A stretch of 64,000 bases of DNA from Kibdelosporangium sp. MJ126-NF4. GTDB taxonomy: Bacteria > Actinomycetota > Actinomycetes > Mycobacteriales > Pseudonocardiaceae. Location: assembly GCF_000826545.1 (NCBI RefSeq), contig NZ_CDME01000011.1, positions 1,750,657-1,814,656 on the forward strand. The letters are read 5' to 3'. The notes under the pieces were generated by a model. That model did not search any database, was not told where the DNA came from, and saw only the letters and a program-made list of their open reading frames with translations. Position numbers and translations under genes: made by a program. Numbering within the stretch: the stretch's first letter is position 1; every line of letters starts with the position of its first letter. Positions 10,548-20,112 of this stretch are shown in pieces.

Positions 10548-11396
10548 TCAGAGCAGGGAATGGGCTTCGGCGAGGAGTTCGCACTGCTTGCGCCAGTCGG
10601 TGCCGGAGATGCCGAACACCAGGTGGTCGGCTCCCGCGGCCGCGTAGGCCGCGAGGCGTTCGGCCGCTTCACGCGGTGTGCCCGTGATCGGGATCTTGGC
10701 CGCCCGGTCCATCGGCATGCCGTACGCCTCGGCGATGCCCATGGCGATCTCGGCCCTCGCGTCCTCGTCCGGGCCGAGGCGTCCGGTCGTTCCCACGGCG
10801 ATGGTCAGCCGTCCGCCGACCTGCTTCGCGCCCTTGGCGACGTCGTCCGGCGTGATCAGCGACGGGAACCAGCCGTCGCCGTAGCGCACGGCACGCTCGA
10901 TCGCGATCGTGGAGGCGTTGCCGATCCAGAACGGTGGGCGGGTCACCGCCGGGGCGAGCGAGACGCCGAGTTCGTCGACGTGGTCGCCCGCGAGCAGGCG
11001 TGGCAACAGGCGCAGGGCCATGTCGGTGCGCTGGCCGCGTTGCGCGAACGGCACCCCGGCCGCCGTCCACTGCTTCGCGCCGCCGCCTGAGCCGAGGCCC
11101 AGCACCAGACGGCCCTGCGAGACGTACTGCAGGCTCGCGATCTGCTTGGCCGCCCACGCCAGTGGCCTGATCGCCGGGACGAACACGCTCGCGCCGATCT
11201 TCACGCGGCTCGTCGCCGTCGCCGCCACGGTCAGGCCGATCGCGCAGTCCAGCACGGGCCGTCCGACGGCCAGGTGATCGCCGTGCCACACGCTGGCGAG
11301 GCCGATCTCCTCCGCGTGCCGCGCGGCCGCCGCCAGGTCGAGCTTCTCGCCCTGCTGCACCGCCAGTGACGGCAGGATCACTCCGATATCCACCAT
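10548..11396 (-). CDS. LLM-class (luciferase-like) flavin/F420-dependent oxidoreductase
   Basis: The 282-residue protein has a bacterial-luciferase-like TIM barrel: IGVILPS at the start, SVWHGDHLAVGRP, the ATATSRVKIGASVFVPAIRPLAWAAKQIASLQYVSQGR-type block, GLGSGGGAKQW, and later PFWIGNASTIAIERAVRYGDGWFPS. Such enzymes use FMN or, in actinomycetes, often F420; the substrate cannot be predicted. It reads toward acnA but is separated by 360 bases with repeats, so it is probably its own unit. The opposite flank is a strong hairpin (11447-11480). Confidence 0.85.
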   Translation of the reverse strand: MVDIGVILPSLAVQQGEKLDLAAAARHAEEIGLASVWHGDHLAVGRPVLDCAIGLTVAATATSRVKIGASVFVPAIRPLAWAAKQIASLQYVSQGRLVLGLGSGGGAKQWTAAGVPFAQRGQRTDMALRLLPRLLAGDHVDELGVSLAPAVTRPPFWIGNASTIAIERAVRYGDGWFPSLITPDDVAKGAKQVGGRLTIAVGTTGRLGPDEDARAEIAMGIAEAYGMPMDRAAKIPITGTPREAAERLAAYAAAGADHLVFGISGTDWRKQCELLAEAHSLL

Positions 11397-11446
11397 GTGC
11401 CCCAGTCTTCAACTTCAAGCACAGTTGATGTCAACCGCACGTGAAA

Positions 11447-11480
11447 AGGGCCCGGCACCGGAAAACCGGTGCCGGGCCCT
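11447..11480 (-). terminator. Rho-independent-type terminator of the envelope gene pair
   Basis: Fifteen-base perfect arms (11447-11461 and 11466-11480) enclose an AAAA loop. On the minus strand the stem is followed by TTTTCAC, a short U tract, so it terminates the operon read from 13532 to 11494. Confidence 0.85.
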
Positions 11481-11493
11481 GACATAGTCCTCG

Positions 11494-13023
11494 TTACTTC
11501 ATGCCCTTGAGCAGGCCTTCGATGTCGCCCGGCTGCAGACCGCGCAGGATCTGCAGGAACACCTCGAAGAAGCTGCGGCCGGGGCTGACGTACCACTTGC
11601 CGTCGACCTGGGTGGTCACGACGCCGACGCCTTCCTTGAAGACGCTCTCGGTGATGTGCGTCATCGCCGTGACCGCGGCCTTCGGCATCCTGCTCCCACC
11701 GATGCCCTTGGCCGCGTCCGCCGCGCAGAACTTGTTGGTCTGGCCCTGCGGGTCCTTCACCTCGTAGCAGTCGCCCTGCCGCGAGATCGTGCCCGTCTCG
11801 CCCTCCACGGTCAGCGTGATCGACTTCAGCACCACCTTGGTGCCGCCCTTGGTGCTCTTGGTCTCGGTCTCCAGCTTGTCGACCTTCGCACCGGTCGGCT
11901 CAAGGTCACCGATCGCCTTGAGCAGCGCGGGGCCCGCGTCGTGCAGCGCGCCCATCTCGTCCGGCGGAACCAGTTCGATCAGCCGCTCGACCTTGGCGTC
12001 CAGCGCCGCGTCGACGAACTGCTTGGCCGCCTCGTCCGGGCTGCTTGCGCCCTTGGCCGCGACCGGGGTGGACGGCCACCTGCTCTTGCCGGCCTGCAGT
12101 GCGTAGTCGGCGATCGTGTAGAAGAGGCTCGGGTGCCACTCGCCGTCGACCTTCACCGTCGCGATCCGGATCGGCTGCTTGTTCTGCTTGACGACCTTGG
12201 CGATGTCGATCGTCTGGGTCTTGCCTGCCGCGCGGTCGAAGCCGTTGGGGAACGCCTCGTCGAGGAACTTCTCGTTGTACGGCAGGTTCTGCATGTCCAT
12301 GTTGATCTCGAGCTGGCCCTCGGTCAGCATGTTGATCTCGAGGTGGTCGTTGACGACCTGCTTGGCGCCCTCGTCGAACTTCAGCCCGGTGGCCTTCAGC
12401 CCGCCGATCTTGTTCGGGTCGGCGTCCTGCCGGTAGACGCCGAGCCGCTTGAGCTCGTCGTTCATCTGGGCGTTGGTGTCGCGCAGCAGAGCGGACTCCG
12501 CGGGCGGCAGTACCGTCAGCAGACCGGCGACGTCACCGGCGTTGATCTTGTCGACCAGGTTCTGCGCGGCGGCCGCGGGCGTCGGCGAGCCCTCGGCGAC
12601 GCTGTCGCTCTCCCGGATGGCCAGGAAGTACACCAGACCACCCGCGACGAGCGCGACCACGGCCACGAGCACGCCGACGATCAGGCCGGTCTTCTTCTTC
12701 GGCGGCTGCGGGTAACCGGGCTGGCCGTACGCCTGCTGGCCGAAGTCCTGCTGCGGGTAGCCGGGCTGCTGTGGGTAACCCTGCTGGTTGGGATCCTGGT
12801 AGCCCTGCTGCGGGTAGGCAGCCTGCTGGTTCGGGTCCTGCGGGTAGCCCTGCGGCTGGTAGCCCTGCTGACCAGGGTCCTGTGGATATCCTTGCTGCGG
12901 ATATCCCTGCTGGGGGTAGCCACCGGGCTGTGCCGGGAACCCACCGCTCGGCTGCCCCGGCTGCTGCGGGGGCTGGTTCGGATCATTCGGCTGCCACTGG
13001 CCGCCGGAAGGCGGATAGGTCAC
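11494..13023 (-). CDS. Membrane-anchored protein with a long Pro/Gln/Tyr-rich cytoplasmic tail
   Basis: The 509-residue protein has three parts. Residues 1-110 are a low-complexity tail of repeated [11 protein letters not shown] and NQQ units. A single membrane helix ([28 protein letters not shown], about 112-138) follows. The rest is a large extracytoplasmic region with two lumazine-binding/DUF4878-like repeats (each beginning [14 protein letters not shown] or [16 protein letters not shown]). The layout is common in actinobacterial envelope proteins of unknown function. It overlaps the upstream membrane gene (ATGA at 13020-13023) and so forms an operon with it. Confidence 0.75.
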   Translation of the reverse strand: MTYPPSGGQWQPNDPNQPPQQPGQPSGGFPAQPGGYPQQGYPQQGYPQDPGQQGYQPQGYPQDPNQQAAYPQQGYQDPNQQGYPQQPGYPQQDFGQQAYGQPGYPQPPKKKTGLIVGVLVAVVALVAGGLVYFLAIRESDSVAEGSPTPAAAAQNLVDKINAGDVAGLLTVLPPAESALLRDTNAQMNDELKRLGVYRQDADPNKIGGLKATGLKFDEGAKQVVNDHLEINMLTEGQLEINMDMQNLPYNEKFLDEAFPNGFDRAAGKTQTIDIAKVVKQNKQPIRIATVKVDGEWHPSLFYTIADYALQAGKSRWPSTPVAAKGASSPDEAAKQFVDAALDAKVERLIELVPPDEMGALHDAGPALLKAIGDLEPTGAKVDKLETETKSTKGGTKVVLKSITLTVEGETGTISRQGDCYEVKDPQGQTNKFCAADAAKGIGGSRMPKAAVTAMTHITESVFKEGVGVVTTQVDGKWYVSPGRSFFEVFLQILRGLQPGDIEGLLKGMK

Positions 13024-13532
13024 TGGTCCCCTCCAGATTGCTGGTACTGCTTAACCCTGTTGCGCTGAGCGACGAGGATGACGACAGCGCCGAGCAGTGC
13101 GAGCACCGCACCCGACAGCGTTACCGCTGGTCCGGTGCTTGCGATGCCAATCGCCCCGCCCTTGTCTTCCCCTTGGACGGTCACTGCCCCCGCGATCGTT
13201 CCCATCAACAACGCCAGAAGTACCGCCAGCACCGCGGCCGTCCGGCGTAGGCGCAGAGCGTACATGGCAATCGCCACAGCTGCCGCTGGTATTACCCCCA
13301 ACCAGATGTCGAGCAGTACCCGCATCACTGGGAACGCGTCCATGAAGCCGAGATGGCGCAGAATGCCGAGCGACTGGAAGCTCGTGTAGTGCGCGGAGCC
13401 CGACCGGACCCATGGCAGGAACGAGCCGAGCACGACGAGCGCGAGGCCGACCGCCGCGCCGGCTGCCCCTAGAGCCCCTGTTCGGGGCATCGATATCCGC
13501 ACCCGGTCATCGTCCCAACCGCCGGAAGGCAT
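13020..13532 (-). CDS. Small integral membrane protein, unknown function
   Basis: About 170 residues with four predicted membrane helices ([60 protein letters not shown] and [20 protein letters not shown]). The start is uncertain: ATG 13532 is preceded by AAAGGGGG but with almost no spacing, a TTG at 13571 would add 13 residues, and an in-frame ATG near 13492 would shorten it. No family recognised. It is the first gene of the pair with the Pro/Gln-rich anchored protein, so a shared envelope role is likely. Confidence 0.65.
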   Translation of the reverse strand: MPSGGWDDDRVRISMPRTGALGAAGAAVGLALVVLGSFLPWVRSGSAHYTSFQSLGILRHLGFMDAFPVMRVLLDIWLGVIPAAAVAIAMYALRLRRTAAVLAVLLALLMGTIAGAVTVQGEDKGGAIGIASTGPAVTLSGAVLALLGAVVILVAQRNRVKQYQQSGGDQ

Positions 13533-13661
13533 CCCCCTTTCGGGTCGATTTCGCACGTCCGGCCTGTCCAAAGAGGAATTTGTGATGCACGGTGACTAAG
13601 TTGTCACTGTTACGGCAAGTAACCGCTGTGGCAGATGTGGTGATTGAGCGGAGGAGGCGCC

Positions 13662-15014
13662 GTGCGTGTCCGTCGAACGGGCGTCCCGATCCTCGCCGTG
13701 CTGCTGTCGGTGGTCATGAGTCTGTCCATGACACCGTCGGCGTTCGCCGTGCCGCCGCCACCTCCCAAGCCCAGCGACCAGGAGATCAACGACAGCAAGG
13801 CCGACCGGGACGGCAAGGCGGGCAAGGTCGGTGAGCTGACCAGCAGGCTGGCCGACGCGGAGTCCAAGCTGGTCAACCTGCAGGCCGCCGTCGAGCTGAA
13901 GATGGAGGACGCGAACAAGGCCCTCGTCGACCTGCAGACCGCCCGTGACGCGGCCGACCAGGCCCGCGCCGACGCGGCAGCGGCCAAGCAGGAGGCCGAC
14001 GCGGCCGGTGCCGCGATCGAGAAGGTGCGCGACGACGTCGACGACTTCGCGGCGGCGAGCTTCCGGCAGGGCAGCACAGTCGGTTCCATGACGGCGTATT
14101 TCGGCGCCAAGAGCCCCAAGGACCTCCTGGATCGCGCCGGACTGCTCAACGCGGTGAGCAGCGCCCAACTCGACGCACTCGACCGGATGCAGCGCGCCCG
14201 GGTCGAACAGGCCAACAAGGACTCCCGGGCCCGTGCGGCACTCACCATCGCCGACGACAAGCAGGCAGCTGCGCAGAACGCCAAACACGCGGCCGACCGG
14301 GCGACGGCCGTCGCCGAGCAGGCCCGCCGCGACCAGGCCGGTGAGGCCTCCCAGATCGAGGCGTTCCGCGACCAGACCGAGAAGGAACTCGCCGAGGCGC
14401 AGACCAAGGTCGGCGGCCTGGAGTCCCAGCTGCAGCGCTACCAGGAATGGGTGGCGGCGAAACAGCGTGAGGACGAGGAACGCGCCAAGGCCGCTGCCGC
14501 CGCGGCGGCAGCGCAACGACCCAGCGGCGGCGGTGGTGGCGGAGGCAGCGCGAAACCGAGCCGCCCGGCTCCCGGACGCCCGCCCGTCTCGGGGGGATCG
14601 GCCTCGGTGGTGATCGCCCGTGCGCTGTCCCAGCTCGGTGTTCCGTACGCGTGGGGCGGCGGCAACGGCAACGGCCCCACGCGCGGCATCCGTGACGGTG
14701 GCGTGGCCGACTCGTTCGGCGACTACAACAAGGTCGGCTTCGACTGCTCGGGACTGATGATCTACGCCTTCGCCGGGGTGGGCATCAGACTGCCGCACTA
14801 CAGCGGATACCAGGCCACGTCGGGACGGCGCGTGCCGCTGTCCCAGATGGCGCCGGGGGACATGCTGTTCTGGGCGACCGGCGGCCGTATCCACCACGTG
14901 GCCATGTACATCGGCAACGGTCAGATGGTCGAGGCGCCCTATTCGGGTTCCCGTGTGCGGATCGCGCCAGTGCGTTATGGCGGCCTTGTTCCGTACGCGA
15001 CTCGCCTACTCTGA
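13662..15014 (+). CDS. Secreted NlpC/P60 peptidoglycan endopeptidase (RipA-like)
   Basis: Cell-wall hydrolase cutting peptide stems, probably at septation. The GTG at 13662 follows GGAGGAGG at good spacing. Residues 1-29 are a signal peptide ending SAFA. Residues 45-300 form a long coiled coil (repeats such as DLQTARDAADQARADAAAAK), and a Gly/Pro-rich linker follows. The C-terminal NlpC/P60 domain has catalytic Cys near 361 in FDCSGLMIYAF and His near 411 in RIHHVAMYIG. RipA-like hydrolases are autoinhibited through the coiled coil. The position between acnA and moxR resembles mycobacterial ripA/ripB. Confidence 0.93.
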   Translation: MRVRRTGVPILAVLLSVVMSLSMTPSAFAVPPPPPKPSDQEINDSKADRDGKAGKVGELTSRLADAESKLVNLQAAVELKMEDANKALVDLQTARDAADQARADAAAAKQEADAAGAAIEKVRDDVDDFAAASFRQGSTVGSMTAYFGAKSPKDLLDRAGLLNAVSSAQLDALDRMQRARVEQANKDSRARAALTIADDKQAAAQNAKHAADRATAVAEQARRDQAGEASQIEAFRDQTEKELAEAQTKVGGLESQLQRYQEWVAAKQREDEERAKAAAAAAAAQRPSGGGGGGGSAKPSRPAPGRPPVSGGSASVVIARALSQLGVPYAWGGGNGNGPTRGIRDGGVADSFGDYNKVGFDCSGLMIYAFAGVGIRLPHYSGYQATSGRRVPLSQMAPGDMLFWATGGRIHHVAMYIGNGQMVEAPYSGSRVRIAPVRYGGLVPYATRLL

Positions 15015-15133
15015 TTCGTTCCGGCGTTTGTGTGAGTTCCCGATGATCTTTGCGCTTTCCCGCCGATTTTGCGCCTGCATAATGTGGGCTAGCCTGGGCG
15101 ACATCGCGCTGATCGAGTTCTGGAGGAACGGCG

Positions 15134-16489
15134 GTGCGGCTGCCTGATCCCGAGCACTCGTACGCGGTGCTCATTGGCGCGAGCACCTACGAGTCGGACG
15201 AGCTGCCGGACGTGCCTGCCGTCCGCAACAACCTCGAGGGACTGGCCGCCGCGCTGACCGACCCGGCCAGAGGCAGTCTGCGGCCCGGGCACTGCACCAC
15301 CGTGGGCGACCAGGCGTCCGTTCGCGAAACCTACCGCGCCCTTCGTGGGTACGCCGAGCGCGCCGAGGACACCTTCATCGTCTACTTCGCTGGCCACGGC
15401 CTGACCGGGCTGAAGCATCACGAGTTGTACCTGGCGCTGAGCGACACCGGAGTAAACGAACTGCCCGTCAGTGCCCTGTCCTTCGAGGTGATTCGGGGTC
15501 TCTTCAGCGAGTGCTCCGCCACCAACCGAGTGCTGATCCTGGACTGCTGTTTCAGCGGCCGCGCCGTGCTGGACTTCATGGCGAAGCCGGAGGAAGTGTT
15601 CCTCGGGCAGGTCGAGATCGCCGGCACCTACACCTTGGCCTCGGTACCCGCCAACGCGCTGGCGCTCGCGCCGCCGGGCGAGACGTACACCGCGTTCACC
15701 GGCGAGTTGATTCACCTACTGAGCGAAGGAGTACGAGGCGGGCCGGAACTCCTGACCCTCGGTGACATCTACCGACGCCTTCGGACGAACATGTCCAGTC
15801 GCAACCTGCCGCTCCCTGGTCAGCGCGGCACCGGGACCGCCGATTTTCTCGCGCTCACCCGCAACCCAGCCTACGAGACCCCATCGCCTTCACCACCGGA
15901 AGAATCAAAACCGCGCGCCACCACGAGAAAATCCAGACCCAACAACTGGCTGACCGTACCGACGATCGTCAAACTGTCCGGCGCCGTGGCCGTTGGCGTC
16001 GCTGCCACAATCGCGGCGCTGCAACTCATCCCTCCCGCTCGGCCAACCGCCACTACGCCAAGCCCAACCGCCATCACATCGAGCTCGCCGACTACGGCAG
16101 TCCCCACGGTGAACCCAACCACCACGTATCCGGCTCCGGCGACCAGTCCCTCGCAAACGCCAACATCGATACCGTCTGGTCCCAGGGAACTGGCTCTTGA
16201 GGCCGCTCTGAAGTGGGCGAAAGCTTTTGTGACGCATCCTCCCGGGATCAGTGAAGAGAAATGGCTCGAAGGTCTGCGCCCTTACACCACGGAAGATTAT
16301 TTGTCTACTTTATCTACCGTCAACCCTGACAACATTACCGACAATGAGGTGATTGGGCCTCCCATTTTTAAAAGTTCCCATACCGCCGGTATGGAAATCG
16401 AAGTGCGGACGGACAGAGATGCATTGGTCCTTTTCGTGGTGAAAAAACCAGACGGATGGAAAGTTGCACAGCACGACTCCGCTCATTAG
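15134..16489 (+). CDS. Membrane-anchored caspase-like (peptidase C14) protein
   Basis: The 451-residue protein starts at a GTG with TGGAGGA seven bases upstream. Residues 8-245 are a caspase/metacaspase fold: AVLIGASTYES, catalytic His88 in FIVYFAGHG, and catalytic Cys139 in LILDCCFSG. A single membrane helix (about 277-299) is followed by a Ser/Thr/Pro-rich linker (300-350) and a small C-terminal domain (351-451) that would be outside the cell. The 3' end is clearly less GC-rich than its neighbours and contains a TTA leucine codon at 16310-16312, suggesting transfer or bldA-type control. Substrate and trigger are unknown. Confidence 0.85.
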   Translation: MRLPDPEHSYAVLIGASTYESDELPDVPAVRNNLEGLAAALTDPARGSLRPGHCTTVGDQASVRETYRALRGYAERAEDTFIVYFAGHGLTGLKHHELYLALSDTGVNELPVSALSFEVIRGLFSECSATNRVLILDCCFSGRAVLDFMAKPEEVFLGQVEIAGTYTLASVPANALALAPPGETYTAFTGELIHLLSEGVRGGPELLTLGDIYRRLRTNMSSRNLPLPGQRGTGTADFLALTRNPAYETPSPSPPEESKPRATTRKSRPNNWLTVPTIVKLSGAVAVGVAATIAALQLIPPARPTATTPSPTAITSSSPTTAVPTVNPTTTYPAPATSPSQTPTSIPSGPRELALEAALKWAKAFVTHPPGISEEKWLEGLRPYTTEDYLSTLSTVNPDNITDNEVIGPPIFKSSHTAGMEIEVRTDRDALVLFVVKKPDGWKVAQHDSAH

Positions 16490-16602
16490 TCGGCCATATG
16501 CCACCCGAGGGTATGCTTCCGAACGTCCAGAACGCACGCCGCGCGATGATCGCCCGGAGATCACGTGCGCCGGCCGGGTCCTTGATGTCGGGGTGCGTCG
16601 AT

Positions 16603-17895
16603 ATGTTTCGACGCATGCGCAGTTACCGCTCCCTGTTCCGTACCCCGGAGTACACGCCGTTTCTGCTGTCCTTTGCCGCTTTCGCCGCGGCGCAGACGAT
16701 CGGCGGCCTTGCCCTCGCCACGCTCGTCTTCCGCGCCACCGGGTCGCCGCTGCTGTCGGCGGTGAGCATGTTCGGGCCGCAGTTGGCGCAGTTGTTGGGG
16801 AGCATGTTCCTGCTCTCGGGCGCCGACCGCCTGCCGCCGCGCGCGATCCTGTCCGGTCTCTCCGTCGTTTTCGCGACCGGCACTGCGACAGTCGCGTTGC
16901 CCGGCCTGCCGGTCTGGGTGGTCTTCGCCGTCATCCTGTTGCAGGGCCTGGTCTCGTCGCTGGGCGGCGGAGTGCGTGGCGGACTGCTGAACGAGATCCT
17001 GTCCAAGGACGGCTACGTCCTTGGCCGCTCGGTGTACAACATGCTCTGGGGACTGACGCAGATGGTCGGTTTCGCGACCGGCGGCGCGCTGCTGACGCTG
17101 CTGTCTCCGTACACCTGCCTGCTTCTCGCGGCGGGGATGCACCTGACGTCGGCCCTTGTCACCCGCCTGTGTCTGACGGCACGACCACCGCGCTCCGCCG
17201 GTCGCCTGTCCGTCTCGGCGACCTGGCGCACCAACGCCTTCCTGTTGTCCTCGCGTTCCCGTCTCCTGACGTACCTGGGCCTGTGGGTCCCCAATGGACT
17301 GGTCGTCGGCGGCGATTCGCTTTTCGTCTCTTACGCTCCTGCCGCTGCGGGCGCGCTGTTCGCGTTCGGGGCGCTGGGCATGTTCCTTGGCGACATGGCG
17401 GTGGGCCGCCTTGTCCCGCCTGCGATGCGCCCTCGTCTCGCGACGCCGCTGCGCCTGCTGCTGGCGGCTCCTTACCTGATCTTCGTGCTGCATCCGGGAG
17501 TGGTGCTGTCAGCCGTGGCCGCGGCTGTCTCCGCTGTCGGCTTCGCCGCGAGCCTGGTCCTGCAGGAACGTCTGCTCTCGCGCACTCCCGACGACTTCAC
17601 GGGCCAAGCCCTCGGCCTGTACGCCACCGGCATGACCGCCATGCAGGGCATCGGCGCTGTCGTCGCGGGCACGCTGGCCCAACTGACGTCCCCGGCCACG
17701 GCGATCACGCTGATGGCGGCCATGTCGGTCGCGGTGACCCTGATTCTCGCGGTGCTAGGCAGGCACGAGAAGGTGCGTGACGGATCGCTCGGGGACGAAC
17801 CTGGCCCAGCCCGGGTCGCCGGTCCTGGCGAACGCGACCCAGGCGGCGTGCACCCGGGAAGCGAAGCCCGCCGGGGCGGCGGCGGGCCCGAGTAG
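16603..17895 (+). CDS. MFS transporter, exporter type
   Basis: The roughly 430-residue protein has about 12 membrane segments, beginning YRSLFRTPEYTPFLLSFAAFAAAQTIGGLALATLVF, the start pattern of small drug-exporter-like MFS proteins. The ATG at 16603 was chosen because membrane topology starts just after it; earlier in-frame starts would overlap the caspase-like gene. The C-terminal 45 residues (GDEPGPARVAGPGERDPGG and so on) are low-complexity and lie entirely over the 3' end of the convergent esterase gene, a 141-base overlap. That tail may be readthrough rather than function. The substrate is unknown. Confidence 0.82.
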   Translation: MFRRMRSYRSLFRTPEYTPFLLSFAAFAAAQTIGGLALATLVFRATGSPLLSAVSMFGPQLAQLLGSMFLLSGADRLPPRAILSGLSVVFATGTATVALPGLPVWVVFAVILLQGLVSSLGGGVRGGLLNEILSKDGYVLGRSVYNMLWGLTQMVGFATGGALLTLLSPYTCLLLAAGMHLTSALVTRLCLTARPPRSAGRLSVSATWRTNAFLLSSRSRLLTYLGLWVPNGLVVGGDSLFVSYAPAAAGALFAFGALGMFLGDMAVGRLVPPAMRPRLATPLRLLLAAPYLIFVLHPGVVLSAVAAAVSAVGFAASLVLQERLLSRTPDDFTGQALGLYATGMTAMQGIGAVVAGTLAQLTSPATAITLMAAMSVAVTLILAVLGRHEKVRDGSLGDEPGPARVAGPGERDPGGVHPGSEARRGGGGPE

Positions 17896-19089
17896 ACCCG
17901 TCTCACCGTGCAGCCATGGCTCGTCGGCGATGTCGAACACGAAGGGCAGTTCGACGGTGTGCGCGGCGCCGAGCTGCCCGCCCAGGGCCGTCGAGCGGTA
18001 GCCGAACGAGTAGACGTGCGTGCGGCCGCCCGAGATCCGCGCGTGGGCCTGCGCCATGCGTGCCGTACCGGCTCCGAACAAGGTCTCGCCCAGTGCGTCC
18101 GCTGCCGCGGTGGATTCGCCCTTCGGTACCAGATACAGGCGCCCCTCCTCGGTGTTGGTGCCGATCAGCAGGTCGACCTCGCCAGCCGGGCCGTCGGCGA
18201 GACCGTCGGCGGGCTGTACCGGCAGAACCAGGCTGAACGGGCTGAGCCCGGCCAGCGGGTCTGCGGCGGTGCTGGTGCGCAGGTCGATACCACCCAGCGT
18301 GGGCAGGATCGCCAAGAACCGATCGTCCGGGATCGCGCCGAACGCCTCGGCGGTCGGCGCGACACCCAGCGCGGCGGCCGCCGCGGCCGTGACCCGCTGC
18401 GCCTGCTCCGGCGTGAACGCGCCAGTGCCGGTGCCGCTCTGCACGATCGCCCGCCGGAACAGGCCCTTGGCCTCCGGTGTCGCCAGCAGCGCGCCGGTGA
18501 GCGTGGCGCCAGCGGACTGACCGAAGACCGTCACGTTGTCCGGGTCACCGCCGAACTCCGCGATCGTGGCGCGCACCCAGGTGAGCGCCGCGAGCACATC
18601 GAGCAGCCCGCGGTTGGCCGGAGCGCCCGCCAGATCAAGGAAACCAGGGATGCCGAGGCGATAGTTCACCGTCACCAGGACAACGCCGTCACGGGCGAAC
18701 GCACTGCCGTCATAGAGCGCGGCGCTGGTCGAGCCGGTGACGAACCCGCCGCCGTGCACGAAGACCATGACCGGGCGTTGGCCGCCGTCAGCGGCGGGTG
18801 TGCGGACGTCGACGGTCAGGTACTCCTCGCCGGGCACCCAGCCTGGCCCGAAGTACGGGCTCATGTCGAGTCGGCCGAAGTCGCGGCCTGGCTGGGGAGC
18901 TGTGGGCGAGGGCTGTGTGCCGTCGCGGACACCGGACCAGCCCGGGTGCGGCACGGGCGGAGCGAAACGGCGGGCGCCCACCGGGGCCGCCGCGTAGGGG
19001 ATGGCACGGTAGAGCTCGCCGGATCCGTCGCGGACGCCACGTACGGTGCCCGACGCGGTCTCGACAACCAGATTTGCCTGATGGGACAA
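17755..19089 (-). CDS. Type-B carboxylesterase
   Basis: The 444-residue alpha/beta hydrolase carries the carboxylesterase/lipase type-B signature: oxyanion loop VFVHGGGFVTGS, nucleophile elbow VFGQSAGATLTG, and the N-terminal GTVRGVRDGSGELYRAIPYAAAPVGARRF. The catalytic His is expected in the C-terminal LGAAHTVELPFVFD. The start is probably TTG at 19089 (LSHQANLVVETASG), with AGAGAGGA ten bases upstream. It begins 17 bases after the metallo-hydrolase gene, so the two form an operon, perhaps for sequential breakdown of an ester/lactone. The 3' end overlaps the MFS gene. Confidence 0.85.
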   Translation of the reverse strand: MSHQANLVVETASGTVRGVRDGSGELYRAIPYAAAPVGARRFAPPVPHPGWSGVRDGTQPSPTAPQPGRDFGRLDMSPYFGPGWVPGEEYLTVDVRTPAADGGQRPVMVFVHGGGFVTGSTSAALYDGSAFARDGVVLVTVNYRLGIPGFLDLAGAPANRGLLDVLAALTWVRATIAEFGGDPDNVTVFGQSAGATLTGALLATPEAKGLFRRAIVQSGTGTGAFTPEQAQRVTAAAAAALGVAPTAEAFGAIPDDRFLAILPTLGGIDLRTSTAADPLAGLSPFSLVLPVQPADGLADGPAGEVDLLIGTNTEEGRLYLVPKGESTAAADALGETLFGAGTARMAQAHARISGGRTHVYSFGYRSTALGGQLGAAHTVELPFVFDIADEPWLHGETGLLGPAAAPAGFASRVHAAWVAFARTGDPGWARFVPERSVTHLLVPA

Positions 19090-19105
19090 GGGAAACGCGT
19101 CCTCT

Positions 19106-20011
19106 CTAGGAGATGCGGGCGAAGCCCGCCCATTCCTTGATCGCGAACTTCGAACCGTCGCGCGTGACCTCGGCGGCGCCCTGGCCGGGGAAGTGCGCGG
19201 GGAACACGAGCGCGTTGTTCTCGGCGGCGTGGCCGAGCAGCTTGTGCCGGGTGGCACGGGACTCGGCCGGGTCCTCGCAGAAACAGGAGTTGGTGTCCGG
19301 CTCGGCGATCTGCAACGCGGTGTGCACCAGGTCCCCGACGAACAGGGCCCGGTCGCCGCCGGACTCCAGGGTGAGCACGGACGAGCCGGGCGTGTGCCCG
19401 GGTGCGAGGTCGAGACGCAGGTTCCGGTCGATCCGGTACGACCCCTCCCACAGGTGAGCCAGGCCCGCCTGATGGATCGGGGTGACACTGTCCTCGAAGA
19501 CGTTCTGGTTGCCGCGGCCGAACACGGTCTTGTTCTCGTTGGCCGGGTTCCAGAAGTCGAAGTCCCGCCGGGTCATCAGGTAGGTGGCGTTCGGGAAGGT
19601 CGGCACCCAGGCGCGGCCGTCGAGCCGGGTGTTCCAGCCGACGTGGTCGATGTGCAGGTGGGTGTTGACCACGATGTCGACGTCCTCGGGCCGTACCCCG
19701 GCGGCGGCGAGGTTGTCGAGGTACTCGGTGTCCATTCGGCTCCACACCGGCGCGTAGGGCCGGTCCTTGTGGTTGCCCACGCCGGTGTCGACGAGGATCG
19801 TGCGTCCCTCGCTGCGCAGCAGCCATGACTGGATCGCCGACTGGCACTCGTTCGTCCGCGGGTTCCAGAAGTCGGGCGCCAGTAAGCCGCGGTGCTCGTC
19901 CCACGAGCCGTCGGGACTGTCCGGAAAGAACTGCCCCGGGTTCATCTCGACCGTGCCGTAGAACTCCTTGACGCGGGTGACGGTGACGTCCCCCAAAGTG
20001 ATTTGATCCAT
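19106..20011 (-). CDS. Metallo-beta-lactamase-fold hydrolase (lactonase-like)
   Basis: The 301-residue protein has the MBL metal-binding signature VNTHLHIDHVGWN (HxHxDH), then GHTPGSSVLTLESGG, LFVGDLVH, and a late His in FPAHFPG. The overall look resembles the N-acyl-homoserine-lactonase/quorum-quenching subgroup, but substrate assignment is not possible from sequence alone. I chose ATG 20011 (MDQITLGDVTVTRVKEF). The gene is divergent from an XRE regulator and leads the two-gene operon with the type-B esterase. Confidence 0.85.
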   Translation of the reverse strand: MDQITLGDVTVTRVKEFYGTVEMNPGQFFPDSPDGSWDEHRGLLAPDFWNPRTNECQSAIQSWLLRSEGRTILVDTGVGNHKDRPYAPVWSRMDTEYLDNLAAAGVRPEDVDIVVNTHLHIDHVGWNTRLDGRAWVPTFPNATYLMTRRDFDFWNPANENKTVFGRGNQNVFEDSVTPIHQAGLAHLWEGSYRIDRNLRLDLAPGHTPGSSVLTLESGGDRALFVGDLVHTALQIAEPDTNSCFCEDPAESRATRHKLLGHAAENNALVFPAHFPGQGAAEVTRDGSKFAIKEWAGFARIS

Positions 20012-20112
20012 GGGGCCGAGCCTGGCCACCTGGCTGGGCACGGACCACTCCCGCGTTGTCGTACCCCTCGCAGGGTGTGGCTGGGACCGGCTCGTGTGTC
20101 GATACTGGGGTC

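Noticed and set aside
13533..13661. Possible ydaO (cyclic di-AMP) riboswitch before the NlpC/P60 gene
   Set aside because: Such switches occur before actinobacterial cell-wall hydrolases, but the 129-base gap is short and lacks recognisable conserved elements.
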